A DNA stretch of 64,000 nt from Coniella vitis (GCA_011317545.1 WUJK01000005.1:2170001-2234000); one strand, 5' to 3'. Numbered from the stretch's first letter, positions 25,364 to 37,237 are shown. Notes: generated from the sequence alone by a model not told the origin. Translations and numbers: made by a program.

Positions 25364-25639
25364 TGCGCAGTCACGTCGCAATTAGTGTGTTGTTTGAATC
25401 ATTGGAAACTACCTACATGAAAGTCCTAGAGATCAAGGCGTGCGAAAACTTGGGGACTCGGTACACAGAGTGACAAAGCACGAGGCAGAAGCTCAGGGAA
25501 TAAAGCGCACGAACAACGCCAAGAAGCAATTCAAAATGCAGCTCATATGGGCAAAAAGACTATAGCGTGTTGTTGGAAAACAGTTGATTAGATTTGATGA
25601 AAAGAAAAAGCAAAAAATGAATTACACATCGTGATGTGC
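25364..25639. other. Short spacer before tRNA gene
   Basis: 276 bases with nothing recognisable beyond the 3' flank of the small secreted protein gene and the downstream side of the tRNA. Confidence 0.5.
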
Positions 25640-25727
25640 TCCCTCGAGCCGGGATCGAACCAGCGACCTGTGGATGGCATTTAATCACAATTACAGTCCA
25701 TCACTCTTCCAACTGAGCTATCAAGGG
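25640..25727 (-). tRNA. tRNA-Tyr (GTA) with intron
   Basis: The minus strand folds as a tRNA: 7-bp acceptor CCCTTGA/TCGAGGG, D arm GCTCAGTTGGAAGAGT, anticodon loop CTGTAAA with anticodon GTA (25692-25694), and T arm GCTGGTTCGATCCCGGC. A roughly 15-nt intron (25676-25690) lies one base 3' of the anticodon, the canonical position, as is usual for eukaryotic tRNA-Tyr. One pair at the base of the anticodon stem looks mismatched (A-C). The T-arm contains the B box (GGTTCGATCCC). Confidence 0.95.
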
Positions 25728-26875
25728 GTGATTGTTGAAACCTAATTTTTATTTAGCATTTATATCCAGCGCTGATTACGCTCGAAGTTCATTCTTCACC
25801 TCTCGCACCATGCGTGACCATGATGAGCAGATGGTACTGTTATATACCCTTAACAGAGGCAAAACTCATGTTCAATATCCTCAAAAGATTCCATAGTAAG
25901 CAACGGCCTAGATCGCAACGGTGAGGGGGGGGGGTCTACTATGCAGCGAATAAAGCCGTAGATTTGACGTCTGCATCCTGGGGTCTTGTCATACGGCGGT
26001 CCCACGTAGGAAAGGCTGGCTATTCCTATATCTTGCATGGCATTGATACTGCTGGCACAAGACCCTGTTCGCCTAGACTTTGCGGTTTCGGACAAGGCTA
26101 ACATTCTTTTTTTTCAAGAGAGTTTGTTGCAGCAGAGATGGATGGGGGTGTGAGAAATTGAAACCGTTCTCGCCGGGTTTCAGAGCATCGAAAATAAAAA
26201 GAGCCTTTTTTTCATAGGCGACAACACCCGCTCAAGTGTCTAGTATTCGAATGGCTGGGTAGAAGTTCAATGGGCTTTCAGATTTACACACAAAGACAAG
26301 CGCAGAACCACAGAACCTTTCTCAGATATCAGAATGCTCTATATGCATTGGCAGACCTTTCTCTAAATTGTATCATCTGGTGAAGCACACCCGCGCTGCT
26401 ACGCAGGGAATGTAAACATGGACAGTCGTAGATGGGATGTGAAACGTGAGGCAAGCCAGTCCCAGGCCTTTCCAGGGACCCAGAGCCGTAAGCTGTGACA
26501 GATCGCGAGAAACAATTGTCTGATCCCTTGAAATGTGGCTGACCATGCAGCTGATTTCGAGACGCTTAGGATTGATTTTTTTTTATGAGAGAAAATGCTG
26601 GCATGTGGAGAGAAGCCGCTGGGCTTGGATGAGGAGTTTCGTTGTTATGCGGATCTCTTCCATGACCCTATTATATTCATCACAGTATTGACTTTACTTG
26701 CCTTTTCTCACACCCAAAAGACGTAAAATTGCTCTTTCAAAAATACAGCAGTCATCAAAGTAACCACTAATACTTCATAATCCGGGGTTTTCAAACTCCC
26801 TATCAATGACCAACAATCGGTCTGATTACCCATCTGAATCTTAGCCAACAACTTTAGCCACGCACCCTCAACAAC
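25728..26875. other. Intergenic region, no gene seen
   Basis: AT-rich flank between the tRNA gene and the next open frame. A G run at 25924-25934 and T runs are present. No coding signal was recognised. Confidence 0.6.
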
Positions 26876-27499
26876 ATGGCTGACCGGTGGGAACTACCAG
26901 CCATTGTACCCTCCACTTCAGAAGCAGGTTCCAACAAGACATCGAAAGCGAGCCTCAGGATGCCAAGCTACTCTGCCAGCAGAGCAAGAGTGCAGATGTC
27001 GCTGCCCGTCAAAAGAGGGAGCCCTCCTATCCAGCCGCCCGAACCACGAGAAGCCGGCAACATTGAAGGCCCTTTAGCCCGAACTGCCCACAAAGTACAA
27101 AGAAGCACAGACACGATGTCCAGTAATCAACCGAAATCAAAGCATGTTCAAGACAAGACACTCATGTCGTGTATCTCGTGGTGGGACAGCACATCGCCCG
27201 GAAAATCTCCCACCAGACCATACTCGGCGTGCCAGAAAGACGAACATGCACCAGACCAAGAGCCAACAATAAACTTTCTCGAGCAACAAGACATTCAATT
27301 CTTCAATGCTCTCATTGGCGGCATCGACCCGGCGCCTGCAACAGTTGAGGCTCAGAATATCCTGGCCCAAGAGCACAAGGTCCGCCAACGGAGCCAGGAC
27401 ACAGAAGCGGAACAATCATCGACACGGCGACAAGAGGAAATGGATTCAACGCAGAACGATTTGAATTTCTGGTTATCGCTCATCGCAGAAGCGCACTGA
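26876..27499 (+). CDS. Hypothetical hydrophilic protein
   Basis: A single ATG-started frame (context AACAACATGGC) of 207 aa with no predicted membrane segment or signal peptide. It is rich in Ser, Gln, Pro and Glu in the first 130 residues and ends with a more ordered segment (INFLEQQDIQFFNALIGGID and NDLNFWLSLIAEAH). I recognise no family. The open length and good start context make a real gene plausible, but nothing else supports it. Confidence 0.5.
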   Translation: MADRWELPAIVPSTSEAGSNKTSKASLRMPSYSASRARVQMSLPVKRGSPPIQPPEPREAGNIEGPLARTAHKVQRSTDTMSSNQPKSKHVQDKTLMSCISWWDSTSPGKSPTRPYSACQKDEHAPDQEPTINFLEQQDIQFFNALIGGIDPAPATVEAQNILAQEHKVRQRSQDTEAEQSSTRRQEEMDSTQNDLNFWLSLIAEAH

Positions 27500-27710
27500 T
27501 CCCGGTAGAAAAAAAAAGGACATTAATCAACAACTCCTATGCTCAACTTCATAAAGGGGATTTTTCCACTGTTCACCTCAAAACCACAATGCTCGCTCGG
27601 AAGCCTTTAATTTTTGCGGTTACCGAACATCGCACGCAATCCAACCCAATGCCCATAAACAACACTCCTTTGCGCTCTTTGCGTCCTCCTTCCATTTTTT
27701 TGAGTCATTT

Positions 27711-28277
27711 TTACAACTTTCCGGCCTTCTTGGCGGTGAAGGTGGCAATGAGGTCCATCAGTGGAGGGGACAAGACATCGTAGGTCGGCAGACCCTTGGC
27801 CTGGAAGGTGCTGCGGACCTCATCTATCTTGCTGGGATCGAAGCCCTGCTCGATAATGGAGGACACAAACGCCGCAAACTGCACCGGCTGCCAGCCCGTC
27901 TCCCGCGACAGTTCGACGTGGACAAAGTCGAGGCCGTGGAACGGGTGGTCGGCGGCCTCGATGCGGCCGTAGAGGTGGACGCCGCAGTCCCGGCAGGCGT
28001 GGCGCTGGATGACGGCGCTCTCGTCGACAATCTCGAGCTTGTCGCCGTGGGCAGTGACGGAGAGATTGTCGCGCGGGATGACACCGACGACGCTGAAGAG
28101 GAAGCCCTCGGGCTTGTAACACTTGCTGCATCCGCAGGCGTGGTTGTGGGCCACGTCGGAGGCCAGCGTCACCTCGACGGGCTTGCTGGCGCACTTGCAG
28201 TGCAGCTTGCCTCCGGAGAAGTTGGATACGCCAGCGGCGATGCCGTTGTCGATGAGGGGGTGCAGAAATGGGGCCAT
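27711..28277 (-). CDS. Glutathione-dependent formaldehyde-activating (GFA) family protein
   Basis: 188 aa, intron-less, starting MAPFLHPLIDNG. The family includes S-(hydroxymethyl)glutathione synthase (Gfa), which joins glutathione with formaldehyde ahead of formaldehyde dehydrogenase, and other small zinc proteins. The zinc-binding cysteines are present: HCKC (Cys27, Cys29), CGCSKC (48, 50, 53) and CRDCG (95, 98). The length equals that of typical fungal members. It is probably cytosolic. Whether the substrate is formaldehyde-glutathione or another adduct cannot be decided from sequence. Confidence 0.9.
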   Translation of the reverse strand: MAPFLHPLIDNGIAAGVSNFSGGKLHCKCASKPVEVTLASDVAHNHACGCSKCYKPEGFLFSVVGVIPRDNLSVTAHGDKLEIVDESAVIQRHACRDCGVHLYGRIEAADHPFHGLDFVHVELSRETGWQPVQFAAFVSSIIEQGFDPSKIDEVRSTFQAKGLPTYDVLSPPLMDLIATFTAKKAGKL

Positions 28278-29446
28278 TTTGTGGTGTGTTGTGTTTGTTT
28301 TTTTCTGTGGGAACGAAAAGAGCTTCAAGATTGTGATATTGGAAGTTGGGAAAAAAAAGAGGCTCGAGAAGGATATATTTCGAGACTGCAAGACGTTGGG
28401 GACTTGAGAGCCTTTCTTTGCTGGGCAGACTTGAACCTTTTAATAACACCCTCAATCTTTCAAGACCCCTCAGTTGACGTAGATCACTCGTTGCCAAATT
28501 GTTTCATGGCACTGTCCACACTCGGCATTCGTCCACGTCTCCAACAAACCATCTCCAACTTCGACGACATGCTCGAAGCCGGCGTGCATCGCATAATGGT
28601 GTCGTGTCGTTTGGTCACATCAAACTTGCCGAATGCCGAAGCATGTCCCTGGGGCGGCAACACTCTGAGGCGAGGCGATGGATAATTGATAAAGGGTCCT
28701 CCAAGGCAAGAAGAAGGAACCCGTCGCGGCGGCTGTTTGTGCGATAGGCAATCAGCAGTGGCTTGCAACATTGCTATATTCATTACGGCATATTGTCGGG
28801 CATGAAACACAGTTCCAAGGCAACGGAACACATCACTAGACGGAGAAAACGTTCTCTTGGTTTGGAATAATCAAGCTTCTCAATTCTGAGAGCATGGGCC
28901 CAAGAATGACTCGACTATCTATATCGGAATAGTGATTATCTTTGCTACCGACCAATAGGGACTTTGCTCTCTTGGCTCTCGCCCAGCTCACTTTGTGAGT
29001 GCGTGGGTCCATTTTGCGGCACAACTCTATGTTATGAGCGCTCAAACTCTTGAAAGTATGTGAGGAGGTGAACCCGCTGAGACTAAGATGTTTGAAACTT
29101 GTAAACTCCAAAAGGCAAGATACACGTCGGTTCTATCATTCACATATTCTTAAGAAACTGATGGTGTGCTCGGACATTGACATACGCCATACGATATTTC
29201 ATAGCTAGTAATGAGTGTGAGGATAATGAGACTGCTGCAAGTGATTCACACATTAGTTTTGAGCCATTACACACATTGAACCTTGATTGATTCCCAGCAT
29301 ATAACTTCAAGTGTTCTGGTCCTGCGGTTGACGGTTGGCATCTTTGTGGTCGTTCATAAAACCTCCAGTCAGCTTCACATGACCCAAGAGCCCAGATGAA
29401 TCTTCAGATCAAAGTGACTCGATATAGACGCTTCCTCGCTGCTGTT
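28278..29446. other. Intergenic region, no gene seen
   Basis: Promoter side of the GFA gene and 3' flank of the glycosylase gene. Open frames antisense to the GFA gene continue into it (to 28685), but they have no recognisable content. Confidence 0.6.
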
Positions 29447-30480
29447 CTATTGGTCTTCTTCTTTTATTATAACCTCTTCCTCCTTCTTCACATCCTCGCC
29501 AGCCTCACCTTTCAGCTTGCCCGTTCTAAACGCCTTTCTCAGCTCGCATTTGCCCAGATTCTTGCCTCCAGCCTTACATTCGCCGCAGACCTTGCCATGG
29601 CCGACCAATAAGATATGCAAGCCATATTTATCCTCATCTGGAATCTTTGCATCCAGGTGCTGATACGTTTCATCACGCGTCGCCTTGGCAGGCCGCCAGC
29701 CCAGCAAGCCGGTGATGCGATGCACATGCGTATCCACCGCAAAGCTCTCCCTGCGCAGACAAAACAAGAGCACACAGCTGGCCGTCTTGGGGCCCACGCC
29801 CTGGAAGCTCAGCATCTCGGTCATGGCCTCGTCGCTCGTCGCGTCGTGCAGGTGGTCGAGGCTGTACTTGCCGTACCGCGCGTGGACCTGTTCCAGGATG
29901 CCGAGGATGACGCGGCTCTTGACGGCGCTCAGCCCGCCGCACTTGATGGCCGCCTGCAGCTTGTCCCGCCCGCCGTGCACAATCGCCTCCCACTGGTCGC
30001 TGCGCCCGTACGCCCGGTCCATGCTCAGCTTGGCGCGCGCGCTGTTCTTGTCGCTTGTGTTTTGCGACAGGATGGTCCGCACGAGGGCGTCCAGCACAGA
30101 CGGCGAGTCGCCGCACCCGGCGCGGTGCGACGGCGCAGTGAGCGGCCGCGCCGTCGGCCTCGTGCGCTCGCCGTGTTGCGCGGCGAGGATCCTGTGCGCG
30201 AGCTTGCACTCTTGGGGCGTCGGGTGCGGGAAGTCGGGGAAGGGAGAGGCGTTGGCGAAGGCCGCGTAGGCTTTGAGTTTCTTGTCTTTGAGGTCGGCAG
30301 CAGCGGTGAGTTTGGACTTTTTGGGCGAGCCTTTTGTTGTTGTTGCTGCTGCTGCTGGCTTTGTATCCGCATTGGGCGGCTCTCGTTTGAGCTTTTTGGT
30401 GGGTAATTGGGGGTCGTCGTCTTCGTCGTCGGCGTCGGCGTCACCCTCCTCCGTCTTTGCTACTCTGCTGCGTTTGCGTA

Positions 30481-30512
<32 letters not shown>

Positions 30513-30616
30513 GCAGCTTCTCTCGACGGTGTCTCCTCTTTCTTTACTTTGCCTGGCGGCTGGCTGGTTGTTTTGGCTTTCGCTGCGAGACGCGAGCTCG
30601 TTCTTGTAGAAGCCAT
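29447..30616 (-). CDS. HhH-GPD DNA glycosylase / endonuclease III-like protein
   Basis: Base-excision-repair glycosylase family acting in the nucleus. I take the ATG at 30616 (AAGATGGCT context) giving 389 aa; an in-frame ATG at 30673 could add 19 residues. The N-terminal 120 residues are basic/acidic low complexity with a Gln run encoded by CTG/CAG repeats (30484-30511) and likely nuclear-localisation signals (KKLKREP). The helix-hairpin-helix FQGVGPKTASCV carries Lys277, the usual Schiff-base lysine of bifunctional members, and Asp295 in VDTHVHR is the catalytic aspartate. After the core there are only three cysteines (344, 347, 357, CGEC...KC) where classical Nth proteins have four for an iron-sulphur cluster. 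Confidence 0.88.
30484..30511 (-). repeat. CAG/CTG repeat encoding a Gln run
   Basis: About nine CTG units on the plus strand, read as CAG (Gln) in the glycosylase N-terminus. Confidence 0.9.
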
Positions 30617-31213
30617 CTTTGCTTGTGGTGGCGGCACGGATTCCCTCTCTCTTGCCTTGATACAGCCCAGCATGTCACGTCGAGATGAGAGGCCATGCAA
30701 ATCGCAATCGCAGATGGTTCATCTCCAGTTGCATGATGTTTGGTGGCTGGTTGGTTGGTTGGTTGATTTTGGCTTTGCTAGAACCTGCAAGTGGTGATGT
30801 CACCGACTCTCCCCCAGGGCTTGATTGCGAACGTACAGGGGGTGGACCCCCCTGAGCTTTAGCGTCTGGGGCCCCTGAAACGGTTATTGCGGTTGCCCTT
30901 GGGATGAAAGCGAAGCCTTTTGGTGGTTAAACGTCCTGCAAGTCGCCCAATCTCAACTCAACACAACACAGCACGACAGATAACCTCGCGAGCCAGAGAT
31001 GGAATGAAGCGAGCGCCAATTGGCGCAATCAAATCCAATCAATCAAATATAGTGGTGGACTCTTGTATATACTACCAAGATACTCGTTCAAAAAAAGTCT
31101 CCACATAGATATGTACAGCCCACAAGTCGTCACATTCATGAATCCACGTACTCTTTTCCAATCGGGCCCTGGCACCATTCATATTCCCGGATGTTCAAAG
31201 GTCTATCGCCTCT
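30617..31213. other. Intergenic region, glycosylase promoter
   Basis: Contains the glycosylase 5' flank with a GGTT tandem near 30749-30763, and the 3' flank of the RNase T2 gene. No gene seen. Confidence 0.55.
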
Positions 31214-33538
31214 TTACTTGGCAGACCACAAGAAGGTAACCTCGTAGTCGCCGTAGTCGGTCCAGATCTCTCCCTTGTCACTTCCAGAGGGCACCTCGTC
31301 GCAGTAGAAGGTGGTGGCGCCGTCGTAGGCCAGGTAGCCATCGACAGACTGCAGGGAAAACAGTCAGCACATGGTTGGACTCTAATAATCATAGCATGGA
31401 CAGATCTCTTACCGTGAAGGTCGTCAGGGAGTCCCCAGATCCGCAGCCCAGCTCGTCGTCGCTGACTCCACAGTTGCCCTTGGAAGAGGTCATGGTGAAG
31501 CCGCTTCCTGTAAATCCGAAAAGGGCCATTAGCAAAATGTCAAGGCAAATCAATCTACCACAGACCCGTGCAAATACGAGGAAAATAGAAGGAGAGAAAA
31601 AAAAAAGGTATGAATTTGGAAACCTACCGCTGGTGGTAATATCGTACGTGGCGCAAGTGCCCGACACGTACCAGGAGCCCTCGCTAATCAAGCAGCCAGT
31701 TTCGGCGCCGTTGTAGTAGGCAACCCAGTATCCGGAGCCCGAGACGGTGCTTGTCGAGGTCGAGGTAGCCGCGGTCGATGTCGTCGTCGAGGTCTTGCCC
31801 GGGAGGGTGATCCTGGGATTTGTGTTAGAGGGCACTCACTACTGGTTGACAAAGGTTTCCAAGAATTCCTCGTGCATGTTTACGATCACAGCTGTTGCAT
31901 TGGTCTACTCAACGGCCTACATCATCTGGCAGGCAACAACGGCTGCAAAAGACAATACTTACTTGCGGCTCGTGGTGGACGTAGTGGCGGTTGTAGTGGC
32001 AACGGCGGATGTTTTTGTGGTCTGGCAAGAGATATTCAGTCAATGAGCGTTTTCTTTCTCTCAATATCCACAAGAAATATACGCACCGTAGCTCCCGATG
32101 TCGGCAGTGGCACGGAAGTAGCTGTGGTTGTGGGCGCTGTAGCAGATATCAGAATCAACCAGAATCCATTTCATCACGTCCGGTCCGGGGAAAAGGGTTT
32201 AACGCACTGGTTGTAGCCACTGTGGTGGTCGCACCCGACTTGACGGGATATTTGATGCCACTTCATACAGATTGTCAGCCAGAGCCCTTCACACATGGCA
32301 GAAATGCGCGTCTATCCGACTTGACTTCAGGGCGGCTTTCTTTAATGCACTGACCTGCTGGGGCAAGTAGTGTCTTCGCCGACAACAACAGCGGGGACAA
32401 AGTCCTGGTTCACCAGAGGCCCGTTGACAAAGAAGCCGTAGTAGATCTCGGAAATGGTGTCGTCGTCACACAAGAGGACGGGGTCCTGGCCGAACTGGGC
32501 AGAGATGGCGTCCACAATCTCGGCCAGGGTGTAGGTCTTGGTGTTGGAGGGCACGATTCCGGCCGCGTAGAGGGTCTGCATCACCCATCTCGGGTTAGAG
32601 CTGGTTCTCCAGACGCCATATACCCCATTGCGCCATGGAACATGTAAGAATGCTACTTACTTCGTAGGTGTTCTAGAAACAAAAAACCGTGTTAGCTCTT
32701 GTTGTTATCCCATTCCTTGCAAAAGCCACACAACATCAACAAGCAGGGAAAAAAAAAAAAAAAGGAAGCACACACCAGAGTCTGAAACAAGTTGACAACA
32801 ATCTGGAAGAAATCAACGGCTTCAATACCCGTTTCGTAGTCAGTGTAGCAGGACGGGTCCAGGGTGCTGATGCAGGTTCCGTGCGTGGCCCATTCGTGCT
32901 CCCAGAACTCCTCGTTGGTCTCGTCGTCGCTGTTCCAGTACGTGTTCATGAAATCCAGCAGCTCCGTCGTTCCATATTTCTCAATCAGCGTCGTAATGTC
33001 CGTGTACTCTCGGCTCGTGTCACAGTCCTCTTGGTAGTCTCCCGAACATTCGTCGGGCCACAGTCCGTGGATGCCCCACGAGTTGGCCGGGCCTGCAGTT
33101 TGTTGGGCTGATTGTTAGTTTCGGCGCACAAGTTGCCAGAATGCTTCAGTTGGCACCGGTTCCATTGAAAGGGCTATGGCCCATTAACTCCCCCGCCCCC
33201 CCCCCCCCAAAAAAAAGGATAAATGGAGAAACTGACCCTCGACGCTGTCACAAAAAGTTAGCTCAGAATCCCGAAACAAACACCACATAGCCAAACAAAA
33301 AGGGCCACACGTACGGATCCGTGTCCCAGAACTGGACCTGCAGAAGCTGGCCACCGGGCCTGTTGACGCAGCAGGTGCTGGTCGCGGCAGCCTCGGTGGA
33401 GCAACTCTCGACAACAGTTGAGCAAGTCGACTGGCGCTTGTACATGTCAAAGATGGTGGCACCGCTGTTGTACGAGCTGGCTGCGGGGACAGCGCACGCG
33501 GTGAGCGCAAGCAGCGCAGAGACGAGCGAGGAAGCCAT
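31214..33538 (-). CDS. Secreted ribonuclease T2 with C-terminal extension domain
   Basis: Endoribonuclease of the T2 family, secreted or vacuolar. Eleven exons: 33315-33538, 33237-33244, 32776-33092, 32661-32672, 32355-32575, 32208-32260, 32087-32136, 31963-32021, 31628-31812, 31413-31507, 31214-31348; total 452 aa. Exons 2 (8 nt) and 4 (12 nt) are micro-exons, each needed to keep phase and to restore conserved text (WDTDP-VEG-PANSW and FQTL-NTYE-TLYAAG). Signal peptide about 1-20. Catalytic blocks CAS I (SWGIHGLWPD, His86) and CAS II (HEWATHGTC, His143, Glu144, His148). A Ser/Thr/Pro linker (about 262-330) leads to a C-terminal domain with cysteines and YWVAYYNG...GCL, as in RNase T2-like fungal proteins with an added substrate-binding domain. 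The Lys usual before the second CAS II His is Thr here. Confidence 0.95.
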
Positions 33539-35330
33539 GGTATGTGCTTCGCTGTGTGCTGTAGACACCCAAAGGTTGAGAAGGAGGAGGAAGAGGAATA
33601 AATAAAAATATTATATTTTTATAGAAAAAAAAACCACCCCAAGAGGCACGGATCGCGTTTCTGGGCTTGTTGGGTCTTTTCCAAGTCCTGTGTGTCCTGC
33701 CGAGTGCTCCCTATCAGTCTCAATCACGGTGAGACACAAAGGGCCAGTTATCTGGTGGTTATATATGGCTTGGCAGCAGCGCTCGACTGGCTGCGGTTGC
33801 ACGTGGGCCATGCTCTGGATGCATGCTCTCGGTGGAACGCCCGGGGTTAGAACTGGAGAATTTGCCCTGAAGCGCTGGCTCTCATTGCGACCTACCTAGC
33901 CAGGCTAAGGGCTGTTTTGTCCCCAAGCATTTCGGATTGCACTTTCTCGTCGCTCGGTCGAGGCAACTCAGATCCAGCTCCAGCTCACCACCAGGTGGAT
34001 CCGCAGTCTTCACCTGTCCCGCAACGGCAGGTCCAACCTATCGATCGTGGATTGGGCAGCGGGCGCAAGCAAGCAAGGCGGACCAAGAGGCTCTAGAGGA
34101 CCTCTCAGCAGCCCCGTTGCTGGCTTGGACTAGGCATCTCTGCATCTCCTCGTGCTTGGGGGGGGAGGTCTCCTTGGCTGCTCAGGGCTTTCGGCTCGGC
34201 CTGATGGTCCATGTTGGGGTCTGCTGAAACCTTCCTCTTCAGGCAGTTCAGCATGGGAGCGGGCCGCGCTCCATGCCTCGCTATCATGGCAAACGATGCA
34301 AAAGGCACGACGGAGAGGCGATGGCCATCTGGGCAGTCTGCGCCGCGCGTGTGCCTTAGTCTCGGCCACCTCTTGAGGAGCTAGTCTGGCCAGCTTTCTC
34401 GCTGGCGAGCATGCAGAAAAGGCAATGCACTCAAGTCGCACAGCAGCATGTGACGCGGGACGGTCGGCAGCTCGGCAGCTGGGTGATGAATCTGCCCACC
34501 ACCACTGGAGAACTCTTTTCTCCGAGCCCCAGTGTGTGCGGGATGCATCGAGCAGGACCGGACTTTGCCGTCTGCGTCTTGGCAGAAGCCATTGCGTATT
34601 GTCGCGCGATTCATCTGGCGGGGCTCTTGCTGAAGAGAGGCAAGTGGTTTGTGTGACTTGCTAACTGCCGAGGAGTAGGCCATTGTGGCCATGGCCTTGG
34701 ACCCTAACCCTGAAGACATTATGTCAGCTCAACAGTGAGCTTTACATAAGCAGAACAGTGCTCATATATCAAATACTCTTTTGCCCTCTCTTCTGTACCC
34801 CCGTTTCAATTGATGACCAAGCTCTTTCGCATCCCATTTCGCTGAAATTGACGTACACCGTACGGGAACAGTTCAGCCAGTGGACTGATCGCCAGGCACA
34901 TCTTATACATAGCGCTTGGGTGGCAGGGTGGCCAGGAACTCATCGACGACGATCTGCAAGTGGTCCAAGGAAAACCATTTGCAATATACTACAACATCCA
35001 AGAAAAGGTGCGCCCCAGTCTCCTTAAATGTACATTTTGTTGCAAAGGGACTGATGTTTGCTGGATGAGACGAGCCAAGCAAGATCGAATGATATCGACC
35101 ACATTTTGCAGGTCTTGTTACAGTAAGACAAGCCCAATTGCATTGCATAGTCGAGGTTCAGAAGCAGATGGCTCTTTCAGGTATAAACAAGTTCTCGTCA
35201 GTAAATATACACAGAATCGAAGCCAGAGTGGCCATACCACCCATCTTTCCCTTGCTCCAGCTTCCCCCTCCGCCCTCTGGTGTTATCACCCTCTCATTCT
35301 GCACCCGACAAACACATACTGTGATGCTGC
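33539..35330. other. Intergenic region, RNase T2 promoter
   Basis: Holds the RNase T2 promoter at its left end. The rest has open frames on both strands (for example minus 34130-34441) with no recognisable domain. Confidence 0.55.
33616..33623 (-). promoter_or_regulatory. Probable TATA box of RNase T2 gene
   Basis: On the minus strand TATAAAAA lies about 80 nt upstream of the start codon at 33538, in an AT-rich block. Confidence 0.45.
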
Positions 35331-37136
35331 TCAGGCAGACTTGTTGACAGCGTCGATAATCTTCTCGATAGCCTTCTCGGCCACAACCATCGTGATGGCC
35401 TGCGTGTTGCCCGTGGGCAAATCCGCGTGGATGCTCGAGTCGACAATGTGCAGGTTCTCCATGCCCCACACCTTGACGTCGTCGGCGCTGACGACCGAGA
35501 CGCGGGGGTCGGTGCCGATGTTGGCCGTGCCAACGTAGTGGTCGCCCTGCGTGTACGCGGACAGGATGTACGAGGCGTTGGTGTAGCCCTGCGTCAGCTC
35601 CCAGCCCGGGTACGACGCCATGCTCTCCAGCATATCCTCGACAAACAGCGTGGCGGCCTCGCGGTCGCCGGCGTCGCGCAGGTACGGCTTCACCATGTAG
35701 TCCACGTCGCCAGTGGCGCTGATGCCCATGGTGCCGCTGGAGGTGGCGCCGTGGGTGAGGTAGCCCTTGATGAGGAAGAGCCCCTCGCCCTGCGGGCTGA
35801 CGGAGCCCTGGTAGTAGCGCGTGATGTTGTCCGAGGCGACGTTGGACGTCCAGAAGAGCAGGCGGTGGTAGCCCTGCGCCAGGACGCCCGAGCCCGCCTG
35901 CTCGTACAGGTGGATGGAGTCGACATCGCTGCCGGTGACGGCGGTGCTGACATTGTAAGCCGTCCAGTTCCCGGGGGTCTGGACGTAAAAGGTGAAGATG
36001 GGGTGGTCCTTGATGGCCTGGCCGACGGGCAGCTCGATCCAGTCCTTTTGCGGGGGCAGCGCGATGCCCGTGGTGCCGTTGGCGACAGTCTGGATCTGCG
36101 CCAGGGGGCCGATGCCCGAGTTGAAGAGGATCTTGGGCGTGTGCCAGGGCCCAGCAGCGAGGACCAGCCTGCCGCCCTTGTTGAGGGCGGCCGTCTCGAG
36201 GGCGCCCGCCTCGGTCTCGACCTCGACGCCCGTGGCCAGGCTGCCGTCGCGGAGGACGCGGCGCACCGTCGAGTTGACGCGGTACGAGAAGTTGTCGAGC
36301 TGCTCGGCCAGGGGCAGGTAGGAGCGCAGGGGCCCGACGCGCTCGGCGTGGCCAATGTCCCAGTTGGGGTGGCTGTAGACCTTGGTCTTGTCGTTGCGGT
36401 CCTTGCTCGAGTCGACGGCCGACCAGCCCTGGGCGTGGAGGAACCCGGACACGGTGTCGTACATGCCCTGGTCGTAGCGCTGGCCGTCCTCGCTGGGCAG
36501 CGACGAGCCTGGGTTGAGGGCCCAGACACGCTCGGCTGCCGCGGACACATCGTCCCACTTCCACCCTACTGGCCACTTGTCGTTGAAGTCGTGGTCGGGT
36601 GGGTGAGGGAAGACCATGTCTGCGGAGCAGGAATGTACATCAGCTTCGAGTCTTTGCTTTGGGTGTCGCTAGCAAGCGATCAACTGTGGGCAGTGTGGTG
36701 TTGACATCACGGCAGCGGACCACTTACAGTTGATAGTCGCACCTCCACCCAGCACACATGCTGAGTAGACGTTGGGCGCATCGGGACAGAGGTACGAGCT
36801 GAAGAGGGTCTCGTTCCCACGCTCATACAGCGTCAGTCCCGTCGAGAGCCCAGGCACGTCAATGGGCGCCAAGGTGTCGTTCCATCCCACCGTCAGCGAG
36901 GCACCGGTGCCGACAGTCGGGCCGGGTCCACGCGACAGGAGAAGCACCTTCTTGTTGCTGAATGTCTGGGCAAGACGGGTAGCCGCAATGATACCCGAAG
37001 GGCCGCCACCGACGACAATGTAGTCGTAGCCAGTCGAGTTGCTGGCGACGGGCGAGACCGTCTGGGTCTTGGAGCAGGCCGCCGAAGCGCAGCCCAGGGC
37101 AGCGGCTGCCAAAGTGCTCGTCAAGAAACCGCGCAT
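35331..37136 (-). CDS. GMC oxidoreductase, cellobiose-dehydrogenase-flavodomain-like
   Basis: FAD-dependent secreted alcohol/sugar oxidoreductase. Two exons (36728-37136, 35331-36619) encode 565 aa. Signal peptide MRGFLTSTLAAAALGCASAA; dinucleotide motif VVGGGPSG (Gly43, Gly45, Gly48); a second GMC element, ACVLGGGATIN, at the exon junction leading into YMVFPHPPDHDFNDKWP, which resembles the flavoprotein half of cellobiose dehydrogenase. Catalytic pair His497 (DHYVGTANIGTD) and Asn541 (PTGNTQA). There is no cytochrome domain and no carbohydrate-binding module. The intron donor GTAAGT falls after AACT. The substrate could be an oligosaccharide or alcohol; electron acceptor unknown. Confidence 0.9.
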
Positions 37137-37237
37137 GGTGTCTGTCGTCTGAGAAGCTGGCGTTGTCCCACGCAAGCAAGGTGCAGAGTACAGTCCAGAG
37201 GAAGCTCATGGGGGGGCCTGTTGGGATCCTGGCGGGC

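Noticed and set aside
27918..28685. 255-residue open frame antisense to the GFA gene
   Set aside because: It mirrors a real gene with strong codon bias, a common cause of open antisense frames.
35427..36704. 425-residue open frame antisense to the GMC gene
   Set aside because: The GMC protein on the minus strand is clearly real; this frame is its shadow.
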